In this document: positions 24,188 to 33,938 of the stretch, piece after piece | How positions within the stretch are numbered: the first letter of the stretch is position 1 | Layout of the letters: each line of letters starts with the position of its first letter | Assembly (NCBI RefSeq): GCF_002592045.1 | Contig: NZ_MEJG01000001.1 | Coordinates: 372,001 to 436,000, forward strand | Length of the DNA stretch: 64,000 bases | Origin: Parasaccharibacter apium | Lineage (GTDB): Bacteria; Pseudomonadota; Alphaproteobacteria; Acetobacterales; Acetobacteraceae | Reading direction: 5' to 3' | Translations under genes and position numbers: made by a program | Notes under the pieces: model-generated | Databases searched by the model: none | What the model was told of the DNA's origin: nothing | What the model saw: the letters and a program-made list of their open reading frames with translations, nothing else

Positions 24188-25858
24188 ATGGCTGCCCCGC
24201 TCTCCCCCCGCACTATCACCCAACACGGGATGGCCTTATTAGACACGCCTTTACTAAATAAAGGCACAGCCTTCCCCATGGATGAGCGCACAGCTTTTGG
24301 GCTTCACGGGCTTCTTCCCCCCGGCATTCATACGTTAGAAGAACAAATTGAACGCGCTTATAACTACATTACCGCAACTAACGATATCTTAAGCCGCTAT
24401 GTGCGCCTCCGTACAATCCAAGATAATAACGAGACACTCTTTCACGCCTTGCTCCAAAAATATCTCACCGAGCTTATGCCCATCGTCTATACGCCCGGCG
24501 TTGGGGAGGCGTGTCAGGAATTCTCCAAAATATGGCAGCGTCCTCGCGGTTTGTTCCTCTCCAGTGCAGACCGTGGGCAAATCGCTGATCGCCTCGCGGC
24601 TATTCCACAGAATGACGTTCGCCTCATCATCGTAACCGATGGTGAACGCATTTTAGGCTTGGGTGACCTCGGTGCAAATGGGATGGGCATCCCCATTGGT
24701 AAGCTCGCCCTCTATACAGCCTGTGCAGGCTTAAACCCTGCCTTTCTCCTCCCTGTCACCTTAGATGTGGGGACAGAGAACATGACACTGCGTAACGACC
24801 CTGCCTATATCGGCAATCGTACACCTCGCCTCCGCGGGCAAGATTATGCCGAGTTTGTGGAGGAGTTTGTCACCGCTATACAGCAACGCTGGCCGGGCAT
24901 CATCCTCCATTGGGAGGATTTTGCAGGGCGTAATGCCGCCCCTCTCCTTAAACGCTATCGGGACCGCCTACCTAGCTTTAATGACGATATTCAAGGCACG
25001 GCCGCCATTGCCGTAGCAGCCATCCTCAGCGGTGTGCAAGCGAATGGGGAACGCCTAAGCCAACAACGCATCGCCATCGCTGGGGGAGGCTCGGCAGGGA
25101 TTGGCATTGCCGAGCTGCTCCTCACCGCCCTAGAAGCAGAAGGCCTCAGCCGTGAGGACGCCCTAAAACGCTTCTATATCGTGGATCGTAACGGCTTACT
25201 CACCCACGATATGGCTAATCTTAGCGAGGGGCAGACCCTTTTTGCCCGTCAGGATGAAACCGCTCAGAATGGGCAGGGCCGACCACTAGGGGAGGTTATC
25301 AGCAAATCTGCCCCTACGATTCTGATTGGTGTATCTGGCCAAGCCGGTCTCTTTACGGAAGGGATGATTCGCGAGATGGCCACTCATTGCACCCGTCCGC
25401 TCATCTTCCCCCTCTCCAACCCGACAAGCTGTGTGGAAGCCACACCGCAGGACATCCTCACCTGGACGGCAGGGCAAGCGTGGGTCAGCACAGGTGGGCC
25501 TTTTGCCCCAGTAGAACTAGATGGCCGGAATGTCGTGATCGACCAAACCAATAATGCGTATATCTTCCCCGGTTTGGGGCTTGGAGCTTTGGCCTGCAAA
25601 GCCAAAACGGTAAGTGAAGGGATGATCATGGCCGCCGCGCAAGCCGTTGCCGCCCTCTCCCCATTGAAGAATGGGGGGACGAATCTCCTTCCCCCCCTCG
25701 AATCCATTCGCACAACTGCTCTTAAAGTTGCATATGCCGTAGCCCAACAAGCGCAGGCTGAACAACTCTGCCCGGCTTTTGATGATACCGCCCTGCAAGG
25801 GGCCATCGCCGCCCTTAGCTGGCAGCCGCGCTACCGCCCCTATCGTCCGGCCTCATAA
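24188..25858 (+). CDS. maeA: NAD-dependent malic enzyme
   Basis: A 556-residue malic enzyme that oxidatively decarboxylates malate to pyruvate. The long single-domain form without a phosphotransacetylase fusion matches the SfcA/MaeA type. Visible motifs are the malate site region MPIVYTPGVGEACQEFS, the metal-binding SFNDDIQGTAAI, and the dinucleotide loop AGGGSAGIGIAELL. ATG 24188 has GGAGG nine bases upstream. NAD rather than NADP preference follows from the family. It is followed by fumarase in the same direction, a sensible pairing: fumarate to malate to pyruvate. Confidence 0.93.
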   Translation: MAAPLSPRTITQHGMALLDTPLLNKGTAFPMDERTAFGLHGLLPPGIHTLEEQIERAYNYITATNDILSRYVRLRTIQDNNETLFHALLQKYLTELMPIVYTPGVGEACQEFSKIWQRPRGLFLSSADRGQIADRLAAIPQNDVRLIIVTDGERILGLGDLGANGMGIPIGKLALYTACAGLNPAFLLPVTLDVGTENMTLRNDPAYIGNRTPRLRGQDYAEFVEEFVTAIQQRWPGIILHWEDFAGRNAAPLLKRYRDRLPSFNDDIQGTAAIAVAAILSGVQANGERLSQQRIAIAGGGSAGIGIAELLLTALEAEGLSREDALKRFYIVDRNGLLTHDMANLSEGQTLFARQDETAQNGQGRPLGEVISKSAPTILIGVSGQAGLFTEGMIREMATHCTRPLIFPLSNPTSCVEATPQDILTWTAGQAWVSTGGPFAPVELDGRNVVIDQTNNAYIFPGLGLGALACKAKTVSEGMIMAAAQAVAALSPLKNGGTNLLPPLESIRTTALKVAYAVAQQAQAEQLCPAFDDTALQGAIAALSWQPRYRPYRPAS

Positions 25859-25897
25859 ACGAGGCCCGTCCTTCCCATCCCTTGCTAGAGAGTTCCC

Positions 25898-27307
25898 ATG
25901 GCACACCGTATAGAAACCGATGGCCTCGGCCAGATTGAAGTCCCCCAAACAGCCCTATGGGGGGCGCAAACACAACGGTCTCTACGGTATTTTAGCATTG
26001 GGAAGGACCTCATGCCGCGCGAGATGATTGAGGCCTATGCCATCCTCAAGCGCGCTTGTGCCATCGCCAATGCGGCGAGTGGACGGTTAGCAGGCGATAA
26101 GGCGGACCTCATCATCCGTATTTGTGATGAAATTATGAGCGGGATGCACGACCGTCACTTCCCGCTACATGTCTGGATGACAGGCTCTGGCACGCAATTC
26201 AACATGAATGTTAATGAGGTCATCGCCAATCGTGCAAGCCAAATGACAGGGCAACCTTTAGGGAGCAAAAAACCGCTGCACCCTAATGACCATGTCAATA
26301 TGGCGCAATCGACAAACGATACCTTCCCCGCTGCTATGTATATTGCCAGCGCACTCACCACCCATCGCCGTCTCCTCCCCGCTTTGGAGCGATTACACGG
26401 GGCGATTACTCATAAGGCAGCGCAATGGAAACATATCGTCAAAGTCGGCCGTACCCATCTTCAAGATGCTGTCCCCATCACATTAGGGCAGGAATGGGAA
26501 GGCTATGCGGGCATGCTGGCCGAAAACATCCAACGTATTGAAGCCGCACGCGATGGCCTTCTCCCACTCGCCTTAGGCGGGACAGCCCTTGGCACAGGGG
26601 TAAATACCGACCCACAATTTGCTACACGCGCTTGTAAAGAGATTAACCGCCTCACCCAGCTCGACTTCACAAGTGGGAGCAACAAATTCGCCCTCCAAGG
26701 CGCGCATGATGCCCTTGTACATCTCTCCTCCACTTTACGGACCTTAGCGGGCAGCCTCTTTAAAATTGCTAATGACATCCGTTTGCTCGCCTGCGGCCCT
26801 CGCGCCGGATTGGGGGAGCTAAACCTCCCGATTAATGAGCCCGGCTCCTCCATCATGCCGGGTAAAATCAACCCCACTCAAGCCGAGGCCCTCACTATGC
26901 TCTGCCTCCAAGTGATGGGTAATGATACAGTTGTCGGGATGGGCGGGGCCAGTGGTATGCTGGATATGAACGTCTATAAACCGGTGATGATTCATAACAT
27001 CATGCAAAGCCTCACCCTGCTCCATGATGGTATGGAAAACTTCCGCCGCTTCCTCATTGAGGGCACAACTGCCAATGAGGAACATATCCGCCAACAATTA
27101 GACCATTCCTTAGTCTTGGTCACAGCCCTCTCCCCCAGCATTGGGTATGACAAAGCCTCTCAGGTAGCGCATCACGCCATGAAGCATGGACTCAGCCCCC
27201 GCCAAAGCGCGCTAGATCTCGGTTTTATGAGCGGAGAGGACTATGACCGCGTGGCGGACCCTGCCCTCATGCTTAAGCCGAATATTACGCCCCCTAAGGG
27301 GTCGTAA
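25898..27307 (+). CDS. fumC: Class II fumarate hydratase
   Basis: A 469-residue enzyme of the fumarase/aspartase superfamily. The signature [13 protein letters not shown] is present (residue about 325), together with [19 protein letters not shown] and [18 protein letters not shown]. The N-terminal WGAQTQRS and the overall sequence favour FumC over aspartase. It interconverts fumarate and malate. It lies 39 bases after maeA and its end faces the purF end with a 4-base gap, leaving no room for a separate terminator. Confidence 0.93.
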   Translation: MAHRIETDGLGQIEVPQTALWGAQTQRSLRYFSIGKDLMPREMIEAYAILKRACAIANAASGRLAGDKADLIIRICDEIMSGMHDRHFPLHVWMTGSGTQFNMNVNEVIANRASQMTGQPLGSKKPLHPNDHVNMAQSTNDTFPAAMYIASALTTHRRLLPALERLHGAITHKAAQWKHIVKVGRTHLQDAVPITLGQEWEGYAGMLAENIQRIEAARDGLLPLALGGTALGTGVNTDPQFATRACKEINRLTQLDFTSGSNKFALQGAHDALVHLSSTLRTLAGSLFKIANDIRLLACGPRAGLGELNLPINEPGSSIMPGKINPTQAEALTMLCLQVMGNDTVVGMGGASGMLDMNVYKPVMIHNIMQSLTLLHDGMENFRRFLIEGTTANEEHIRQQLDHSLVLVTALSPSIGYDKASQVAHHAMKHGLSPRQSALDLGFMSGEDYDRVADPALMLKPNITPPKGS

Positions 27308-27311
27308 GAGC

Positions 27312-28754
27312 TCATTGCTGGATGAGTTTGCCCTCTTTATCCACCAAGCTAATAGGATAATCACCAGAGAAACACGCATCGCAATTCGTATGGTTAGCCA
27401 CAGGGCGGCCTTGGTGACCAAGAGCACGGTACAAACCATCAAAACTAATAAAAGCAAGGCTGTCAGCATTGATGGCCTTACACATTTCTTCTAACGAATG
27501 CCGCGCTGCTAACAAATGCTTCTCCGAGGGAGTATCAATCCCATAAAAACACGGATGCTTTGTTGGCGGAGAGGTAATGCGCATATGCACCTCCTTCGCC
27601 CCAGCAGCGCGCACCATATCGACAATCTTACGCGAGGTTGTTCCCCGTACGATCGAATCATCCACCAAAATAACGCGCCGTCCTTCCAGCACCGCTTTAT
27701 TGGCGGAATGTTTCATCTTCACACCGAGATTACGCACTTGGTCTGTCGGCTGAATAAAGGTGCGCCCTACATAATGGTTCCGCACAATGCCCATCTCGTA
27801 AGGTAGGCCACTTTCATGCGCATAACCAATGGCCGATGGCACACCGGAATCCGGCACAGGCACGACGACATCCGCCTCCACCCCGCTCTCCCGCGCTAAT
27901 TCTCCCCCAATGCGCGTCCGCACTTCATAGACGGACTGACCCTCCAGCACAGAATCAGGCCGGGCAAAATAAATATACTCAAAGATGCAAAAACGCCGCC
28001 CGACATCCCCAAAGGGCCAAAGCGACTTTACCCCTTCAGCATTGATGACAACAATCTCACCCGGCTCAATATCGCGGACATAATCCGCACCGATGATATC
28101 CAGCGCACATGTCTCGCTGGCTAATATCCAACCGCCCGCTTTCTTCTCATAACCAGGCATCCGCCCTAACACTAAAGGCCGCACGCCAAGCGGGTCGCGC
28201 ATCCCCATCATGCCGTTATCAGGCGTTAAGGTAATGAGAGAATAGGCCCCTTTAATCTGCTTCGCAGCATCCATCAGACGGTCAATAACCGTATCATAGA
28301 GAGAAATCGCAATGAGATGAACAATGACCTCTGTATCCATCGTAGAATGGAAGATACAGCCACGCTTTACCAAAGCTTGGCGCAAGGTCGCAGCGTTGGT
28401 CAAATTGCCATTATGAGCAACAGCCAACCCCCCAAAGGCGTAATCGGCATAAATAGGCTGAACATTGCGTACATGCGTCCCGCCCGTTGTGCCGTAGCGG
28501 TTATGGCCAATCGCTGCCTCGCCGGGTAAACCTTCTATAACGGCTTGATTACCAAACACATCCCCCACCAGCCCAAGAGCCTTATGCTGGTGGAAAGCCT
28601 CGCCATCAAAACTGACAATCCCCGCCGCCTCCTGACCACGATGCTGCAAAGCATGCAGGCCTAGGGCTGTCAGAGCGGCCGCATTTGGCACCCCCCACAC
28701 ACCAAAAACACCACATTCCTCATAGGGACGACTGGACGATTCAGGAAAAGACAT
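27312..28754 (-). CDS. purF: Amidophosphoribosyltransferase
   Basis: A 480-residue PurF, the first committed enzyme of purine synthesis. The glutaminase nucleophile is C14 in YEECGVFGVWG, so a 13-residue propeptide must be removed, as in Bacillus-type enzymes. The PRPP loop is VILVDDSIVRGTT. Cysteines in RRFCIFEYIYFARPDS, HPCFYGID and CDACFSGDYP fit the iron-sulfur cluster of that subclass. It lies downstream of cvpA on the same strand, the usual gene order. Confidence 0.95.
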   Translation of the reverse strand: MSFPESSSRPYEECGVFGVWGVPNAAALTALGLHALQHRGQEAAGIVSFDGEAFHQHKALGLVGDVFGNQAVIEGLPGEAAIGHNRYGTTGGTHVRNVQPIYADYAFGGLAVAHNGNLTNAATLRQALVKRGCIFHSTMDTEVIVHLIAISLYDTVIDRLMDAAKQIKGAYSLITLTPDNGMMGMRDPLGVRPLVLGRMPGYEKKAGGWILASETCALDIIGADYVRDIEPGEIVVINAEGVKSLWPFGDVGRRFCIFEYIYFARPDSVLEGQSVYEVRTRIGGELARESGVEADVVVPVPDSGVPSAIGYAHESGLPYEMGIVRNHYVGRTFIQPTDQVRNLGVKMKHSANKAVLEGRRVILVDDSIVRGTTSRKIVDMVRAAGAKEVHMRITSPPTKHPCFYGIDTPSEKHLLAARHSLEEMCKAINADSLAFISFDGLYRALGHQGRPVANHTNCDACFSGDYPISLVDKEGKLIQQ

Positions 28755-28825
28755 AGACAGAGCAAACCTGACGAGCGACTCTCGCTCTTATCGAGTGGCA
28801 CAGCAGCGCATGAAACGCTGCCCCT

Positions 28826-29380
28826 TCAATGGCTATTCGGAGCCATAAAGGCAAGATGTTCCGACCAGGAAAGAGGCACATACCCCTGCAAAAAAGCAAC
28901 GCCTCGCACGATATAAGGGGAGAAAATGCTCCCTTTCATCGCAGTTTCCAGCCAATCTTGAGCAAGATAGCCCCCTGCGCAAAAAAGCAACACTAAAACC
29001 ACATAACCACGCACCACACCAAAGCCCGCCCCCAAAAGAGCATCCAACGAGCCAGAGAGAACAACCCGAAGCGCGCGCGCTAACTGTCCTGTTATGAGGT
29101 TAAGCACAATCAACACCAGTACAAAGAGGACCAACCGCCCCCCCCAGTAAAGCAATGGCGTCCCTTGGAGGGAGGGTACGATCAACGGGCCAAGCTTTGC
29201 CAATACAGCTCCACCTACCCGGCTAACAACCCACACACTCCCAACCCAAACAAGCAAGGCCCCACTCTCACGAGAGACGCCGCGTATCAGCCCCCACACA
29301 GTCGAAAGCCCGATAAGACTGAGAATCCCCCAATCCATCGGGCCTAAATGCTCCAAAAACGTCCCATGCAGGCCTGTCAT
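28826..29380 (-). CDS. cvpA: CvpA family membrane protein
   Basis: A 184-residue membrane protein with about four hydrophobic segments. The family start is MDWGILSLIGLSTVWGLIRGVSRE and the conserved central block is LGAGFGVVRGYVVL. CvpA is linked to colicin V production and, more generally, envelope homeostasis; in many Proteobacteria it precedes purF, as here. Small hairpins lie in the 71-base gap before purF (GCAGCG with CGCTGC at about 28803-28821), which might tune read-through. Confidence 0.88.
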   Translation of the reverse strand: MTGLHGTFLEHLGPMDWGILSLIGLSTVWGLIRGVSRESGALLVWVGSVWVVSRVGGAVLAKLGPLIVPSLQGTPLLYWGGRLVLFVLVLIVLNLITGQLARALRVVLSGSLDALLGAGFGVVRGYVVLVLLFCAGGYLAQDWLETAMKGSIFSPYIVRGVAFLQGYVPLSWSEHLAFMAPNSH

Positions 29381-29417
29381 ATAACCCCTTAGCCCCCGCT
29401 CAAACTACTTAAAAACA

Positions 29418-29726
29418 TCAAGGCAGTTTAGTAGAGCGATATCGCCCTCCCTTACGAGCCCTTATGCCACGCTTAAGTAAATCTGCCGAGAGGTCGAGCC
29501 GCTCTGTTAGCTCCTGCCATATAGCAACCTCGCTTATGCCATGCTGATGCCATATTTTTTGTATCTCTTGGAGGAAGAGCGCGCTATCATCAACCAATGC
29601 TTCCGGGTCCCCATAAAGGTAATCCAGCAAGCAGTCAGTTGCCTGCTCAGCAAAGGCTTTACACTCCTGCCCAGCCTTAAGTTCTGCGCGTTCCTTAGCA
29701 GCGTTATGTTTTGTGGGTTTTTTCAT
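29418..29726 (-). CDS. Unknown small charged protein
   Basis: A 102-residue protein, predicted helical and without a signal peptide. The N terminus is Lys/Ala-rich (MKKPTKHNAAKERAELKAGQ) and the C terminus is basic (RARKGGRYRSTKLP), around an acidic middle with DYLYGDPEALVDDS. It lies 37 bases upstream of cvpA on the same strand and may be co-transcribed. I do not recognise a family. The basic tail could bind nucleic acid or ribosomes, but nothing in the sequence shows that. Confidence 0.55.
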   Translation of the reverse strand: MKKPTKHNAAKERAELKAGQECKAFAEQATDCLLDYLYGDPEALVDDSALFLQEIQKIWHQHGISEVAIWQELTERLDLSADLLKRGIRARKGGRYRSTKLP

Positions 29727-29968
29727 CTCAAGGCCATTATAACGGGCTTATAGCGTCCTGCAAAAGGAAAGAAAGCACACAAGAATGTTATATCCCTTCC
29801 TCAAGCATCATTTTATCTCAATACGCCCCTACTCTACCCGATTATAGCTTAAGAAAGGTCAAACGCCGCCAAAACCTGCCAAAGGCCTTTTCTCTCACTC
29901 TAAAATCTTTTATATCTCCCCTGCGTGAGCGACTGGCATCGTCTTTTACCATATGGGGTCCGGTTTTT

Positions 29969-30670
29969 ATGGATGTATCATCCACAACCCTCCCGGTACG
30001 CTGCGTTCAAGCGATAGTCCTTGTTTGTGGCCTTCTCTCCCCTCATCACGCATGGGGGCAGGCTACACCTGTTGCAGGCTACTCCCCCGGCGCGCGTAGT
30101 GCCACAACAGCCAATACAATGCTCGATAGCGTTGTCGGCAATGCTCACTCACCGCTTAAAAAACAAACCAGCATCACAGGCGACCTCTACCATATCGCTG
30201 CCGATGGCACTGTTACTGCGCCCAATGGGTTAATTGTCCCTCCCGGTGGTTGCCAAACCCCCGGTACGGCCCGCCTCCCTACCAGCCAAGCGGCTAATGC
30301 CCCACATTCCCATTATCAATTTGGCACCGGTCGGCGTGGAAAAGGATTTGAGACCGTAACCATTGGGGTGAGTGAACAACCTATCCTCGCAACATCCAGC
30401 CCCCATCCCCCCACAACACGTCGGGCAACACTCAATGCCTCTTTTGGTCCTACCGGCATTTATATTCTGCCAGAGCCATGCACGCGCTCCCATCCAAGCG
30501 ACCGCGCCTTAACATTAGATGCCGCCACCAGCCTTGCCAGTGCCGATGGCAACGCCTTTACTCTAGCGGGTAATCGCTCTCATGAGGTCCCCGTCAATAC
30601 AGCACAACGCTTACCTGATGGGGATATTGACTTAAGCAATAACGCACTCGCTGGCCCCACCTCTCCGTGA
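29969..30670 (+). CDS. Exported protein of unknown function overlapping a TpsB gene
   Basis: A 233-residue protein from ATG 29969. Residues 1-31 form a signal peptide ending near AWGQA. The mature part is low in charge, rich in Ala, Pro, Thr and Gly, with only two cysteines (GGCQTPG and EPCTRS). It lacks a recognisable TPS secretion domain, although it is encoded exactly where a TpsA partner would be expected, and its stop overlaps the start of the TpsB gene (TGATG). It may be an unusual secreted substrate or an accessory periplasmic protein. The frame is open further upstream to 29711, but that region does not look like a signal sequence. Confidence 0.5.
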   Translation: MDVSSTTLPVRCVQAIVLVCGLLSPHHAWGQATPVAGYSPGARSATTANTMLDSVVGNAHSPLKKQTSITGDLYHIAADGTVTAPNGLIVPPGGCQTPGTARLPTSQAANAPHSHYQFGTGRRGKGFETVTIGVSEQPILATSSPHPPTTRRATLNASFGPTGIYILPEPCTRSHPSDRALTLDAATSLASADGNAFTLAGNRSHEVPVNTAQRLPDGDIDLSNNALAGPTSP

Positions 30671-32568
30671 TGCCCGCTCCTTCCACATCACAACGGGCCT
30701 TGAAAGAGTGGCGCATATGGTCACGGTCTGCTTTATTGGGCTTACTCCTCATTCCTGCACAAGCCCTTGCCCAAGGTGTTCCCCCTGCCACCACACAAGC
30801 CGGTGTGCCCATCACCGCTTTGCCAGAACCATTTGGCCTTTTTAATCGCCATACAATCGGCGGGCCCTCTGCTAATGTCCAAGGTACAGCATCAGGCGAT
30901 AACACCCCCAACACATCCCCGCCTGTAACAGAGCCCATTCCCCAAGGCCCTGCCGGACCAAACCCAGCCCCCCATATGGCTAATGATGTAGCGTTACCGC
31001 ATCTCCAAGCTGTGGTCCTCCAACCCGCAGGTCAAACTGGCAGCCAACTAGACCAACAGCCCATTTCCTCAGCCGGACTAAGGCTTAGCCACGCACCGGG
31101 GCTTTATAAAATCATCCTGCCTTATATAGGCAAACCCCTTACCTTCCAGAAAATGCACGAACTTACAGGGGCGATTGCCGTCTTTTATCGCCAACATGAC
31201 CGCCCCTTTATCAGCGTAACGGTTCCGCCGCAGCGCGTGCATAATGGTGTGCTGCATATTGATATTTCCGAATATCGTTTGGAGCGCATCACGGTGCATG
31301 GCAACCGCTGGACGCCTGCTTGGCAAATCCGGCAGACCAGCACACTCAGCCCCAACCAAACCATGGCCCTCACCTCCCTTCAGACGGAGCTAGACTGGCT
31401 TAACCTTAATCCTTTTCACACGGCAGACCTCATCTACCGCCCCGGTACGCACCCCGGCAGTACGGATGTGGATATTAATATCACAGACCGCTTCCCCGTT
31501 TATGCTTATGCCGCCATGAATAATCAGGCCGACCGCTCCTTAGGGCGGTTTAACTGGTACACGGGAGCCTCATGGGGAAACGCTTTTGGGCTGGGGCACA
31601 TCCTGACCTATCAATTCAACCGCACTTTTATGAATCGCTTTGACAACCATACAGGCAGTTGGACCATCCCTCTTTTTGGGCATAATGCGCTCCAAATCTT
31701 TGGCAATTACGCCCTCTCTCACCCCACCAGCAACACGCGCGACCTCATCAACCGTGGTCAGAGCGGGCAAGTCTCCCTACGCTGGCTCCATATGTTCGAC
31801 CATATCGCCCTAGGCCGTAATGCTGGCCTTGATGGCATGATTCAAGTTGGGTTTGATTGGAAGAATACCCATTCCGACCAATTCTACCATGCACGGACCA
31901 TCACCCTCTCCGAGGCCGATACAGCGCAATTTGTGGTAGGCTATACAGGCTCCCTCCAAGACGCATGGGGGCAGACGCAAATTAATAACCAATTCTTTTA
32001 CGGTCCCGGCGGCCTACTCCCCAATGATACACGCCGCGCTTATGAGGGCATCTTCCCGAAATCCAGCCCGAATTATGTTTATGACCGCCTCATGCTCACC
32101 CGCACACAAAATCTTCCTTACGGGTTCTCCTCCACCACGAAGGTAACCTTCCAACGTGCGAGCAAAAATCTACTTTATAGTGAGCAGCTCATGATTGGGG
32201 GAATGGGCAATGCACGCGGTTATTTTGCCAATACATCCTTCGGCAGTAACGGCAATGCTGTAAGCGAGGAGATATTCACCCCCGCCCTCTCTCTCCTCAA
32301 ACTCGCCCATATCCCCACAGCAGGACAGCCTGATAGCAATAAGCTGGGTATCTTTTGGGATTGGGCAGATAACCGCCAAGTCCGCCATGTCGGCACAGGG
32401 CCACGCGCAGCTAGCCTCGCCAGCATTGGCGCAGACCTTACCGGTAGCCTCAATAGGCACATCAACCTTACAGTCGACGCCGGGATACGCCTGCGCCGCA
32501 TCCATACAACAGAGCTCGCAAATCGCCGTGGGACGTTCTGCGACTTCCAAATTGTGGGGGGATTTTAA
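30670..32568 (+). CDS. ShlB/FhaC/HecB-type two-partner secretion porin (TpsB)
   Basis: A 632-residue outer-membrane protein of the Omp85/TpsB superfamily. It has a signal peptide (cleavage near ALAQG), a Pro-rich linker, a POTRA_2 domain (residues about 150-230: [32 protein letters not shown]), and a 16-strand barrel ending in a terminal Phe (QIVGGF). Proteins of this class export large TpsA adhesins or hemolysins. No TpsA-like gene is present next to it; the big surface protein 3 kb away carries its own autotransporter barrel. The 3' end overlaps the convergent hemA by 4 bases. Confidence 0.85.
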   Translation: MPAPSTSQRALKEWRIWSRSALLGLLLIPAQALAQGVPPATTQAGVPITALPEPFGLFNRHTIGGPSANVQGTASGDNTPNTSPPVTEPIPQGPAGPNPAPHMANDVALPHLQAVVLQPAGQTGSQLDQQPISSAGLRLSHAPGLYKIILPYIGKPLTFQKMHELTGAIAVFYRQHDRPFISVTVPPQRVHNGVLHIDISEYRLERITVHGNRWTPAWQIRQTSTLSPNQTMALTSLQTELDWLNLNPFHTADLIYRPGTHPGSTDVDINITDRFPVYAYAAMNNQADRSLGRFNWYTGASWGNAFGLGHILTYQFNRTFMNRFDNHTGSWTIPLFGHNALQIFGNYALSHPTSNTRDLINRGQSGQVSLRWLHMFDHIALGRNAGLDGMIQVGFDWKNTHSDQFYHARTITLSEADTAQFVVGYTGSLQDAWGQTQINNQFFYGPGGLLPNDTRRAYEGIFPKSSPNYVYDRLMLTRTQNLPYGFSSTTKVTFQRASKNLLYSEQLMIGGMGNARGYFANTSFGSNGNAVSEEIFTPALSLLKLAHIPTAGQPDSNKLGIFWDWADNRQVRHVGTGPRAASLASIGADLTGSLNRHINLTVDAGIRLRRIHTTELANRRGTFCDFQIVGGF

Positions 32569-33773
32569 GCCCCTGCCCGCGGGAGGTTAAGCTCCTGCCA
32601 GACATGATCCAACGCACGGACCAAAGAATCTAAATCTGCCTCTGTATGCAGCGGCCCCGGCGTAAGGCGCAAACGCTCCGTGCCGCGCGGGACAGTCGGG
32701 TAATTAATCGGCTGAAGGTAATGACCATGCTCTTTTAAGAGCCGGTCTGTCACCTCACGGCACAAAGCCGCATCCCCCACCATCACCGGCGTAATATGCG
32801 ATTGCGCGGGCATATAAGGGAGTTTCACTGCCTCTAGCTTCTTCCGCAAAGAGGCTACGGCGGCTTTCTGCCCCTTACGTTCGGCATCGCTATGGCGCAA
32901 ATGCCGCACACTCGCCAGAACCCCCGCGGCAATCATCGGTGGCAAAGAGGTCGAGAAAATAAAGCCAGAACCAAAAGAGCGCACAAAGTCGCATAACGCC
33001 GCCGAGGCTGCAATATAGCCCCCCACCACGCCATAAGCCTTGCCTAATGTGCCTTCAATCACTGTCAGGCGATGCTCCAACCCACGCTCCTGCGCGACAC
33101 CACCCCCTTGAGGGCCATACATCCCAACCGCATGGACCTCATCAAGATAGGTCATCGCATTATAGCGGTCAGCAATATCGCAAATCTCCTCAATCGGAGC
33201 GATATCGCCATTCATGGAATAGACTGATTCAAAAGCCACAATCTTGGGCGTCTCAAGCGGAAACTCTTTTAGCTTCGCTTCTAAATCTTGTAGGTCATTA
33301 TGCTTGAAGATGCGCTTCTCCGCACGGGAGTGACGAATCCCCTCAATCATGGACGCATGGTTCAATTCGTCAGAAATCACCACACAGCCCGGTAAACGTG
33401 CCGCTAATGTTCCTAGTGTAACCCAATTTGATAAATAGCCTGAGTTAAATAATAACGCACTCTCCTTACCATGGAGAGACGCAAGCTCTCTCTCCAAACT
33501 AACATGGTAATGATTAGTGCCAGAGATATTACGCGTTCCCCCCGCGCCAGCCCCGCTTTCATCCAATGATTTATGAATCGCCGCTATAACATCAGGATGT
33601 TGCCCCATCCCCAAATAATCGTTAGAACACCATACCGTCACATCACGCCCAACACCGTGATGAAATGCCTTGGGGAACTTACCTGCATGACGCTCTAACT
33701 CCGCAAAATAGCGGTAGCTACCATCAGCACGCAGGCCATCTAATGCGGTTTGAAATAGGGTATCGTAATTCAT
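32565..33773 (-). CDS. hemA: 5-Aminolevulinate synthase
   Basis: A 402-residue PLP enzyme that condenses glycine and succinyl-CoA into 5-aminolevulinate, the Shemin route to heme used by Alphaproteobacteria. The PLP lysine is K245 in [14 protein letters not shown], and D211 in [11 protein letters not shown] contacts the cofactor. The glycine-rich [18 protein letters not shown] segment near residue 73-90 is characteristic. It is divergent from an MFS gene. Heme demand fits the ccm cluster and hemW elsewhere in the window. Confidence 0.96.
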   Translation of the reverse strand: MNYDTLFQTALDGLRADGSYRYFAELERHAGKFPKAFHHGVGRDVTVWCSNDYLGMGQHPDVIAAIHKSLDESGAGAGGTRNISGTNHYHVSLERELASLHGKESALLFNSGYLSNWVTLGTLAARLPGCVVISDELNHASMIEGIRHSRAEKRIFKHNDLQDLEAKLKEFPLETPKIVAFESVYSMNGDIAPIEEICDIADRYNAMTYLDEVHAVGMYGPQGGGVAQERGLEHRLTVIEGTLGKAYGVVGGYIAASAALCDFVRSFGSGFIFSTSLPPMIAAGVLASVRHLRHSDAERKGQKAAVASLRKKLEAVKLPYMPAQSHITPVMVGDAALCREVTDRLLKEHGHYLQPINYPTVPRGTERLRLTPGPLHTEADLDSLVRALDHVWQELNLPRAGA

Positions 33774-33869
33774 AAAATAGTTCTCCTTGCGGGCCTCACT
33801 TTAGGTCTCACTCCCCAGAAAGCAAGGCTTAAACACTGTTATAGGCGAAAACATAATTACAGAATCTTT

Positions 33870-33896
33870 AAAATAGGACTATTAAACTACTATTTT
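33870..33896. promoter_or_regulatory. Inverted repeat in the hemA/MFS intergenic region
   Basis: AAAATAG (33870-33876) and CTATTTT (33890-33896) form an inverted repeat around 13 bases, with inner partial symmetry. It lies 97 bases upstream of hemA and 43 before the MFS start, so it could be an operator for either gene. No regulator is identified. Confidence 0.3.
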
Positions 33897-33938
33897 CCTC
33901 TCCATTCCTTTATAGCTAATAACATTCATCCTGCCCCT

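Noticed and set aside
28790-28825. Attenuator between cvpA and purF
   Set aside because: Two 6-bp hairpins are visible but there is no T-run, leader peptide or purine-riboswitch consensus.
30180-30260. Possible TPS-domain motif (APNGLIVPPGG resembling NPNGI) in the small exported protein
   Set aside because: The match is short and isolated; the surrounding sequence lacks the beta-helix pattern and size of TPS domains.
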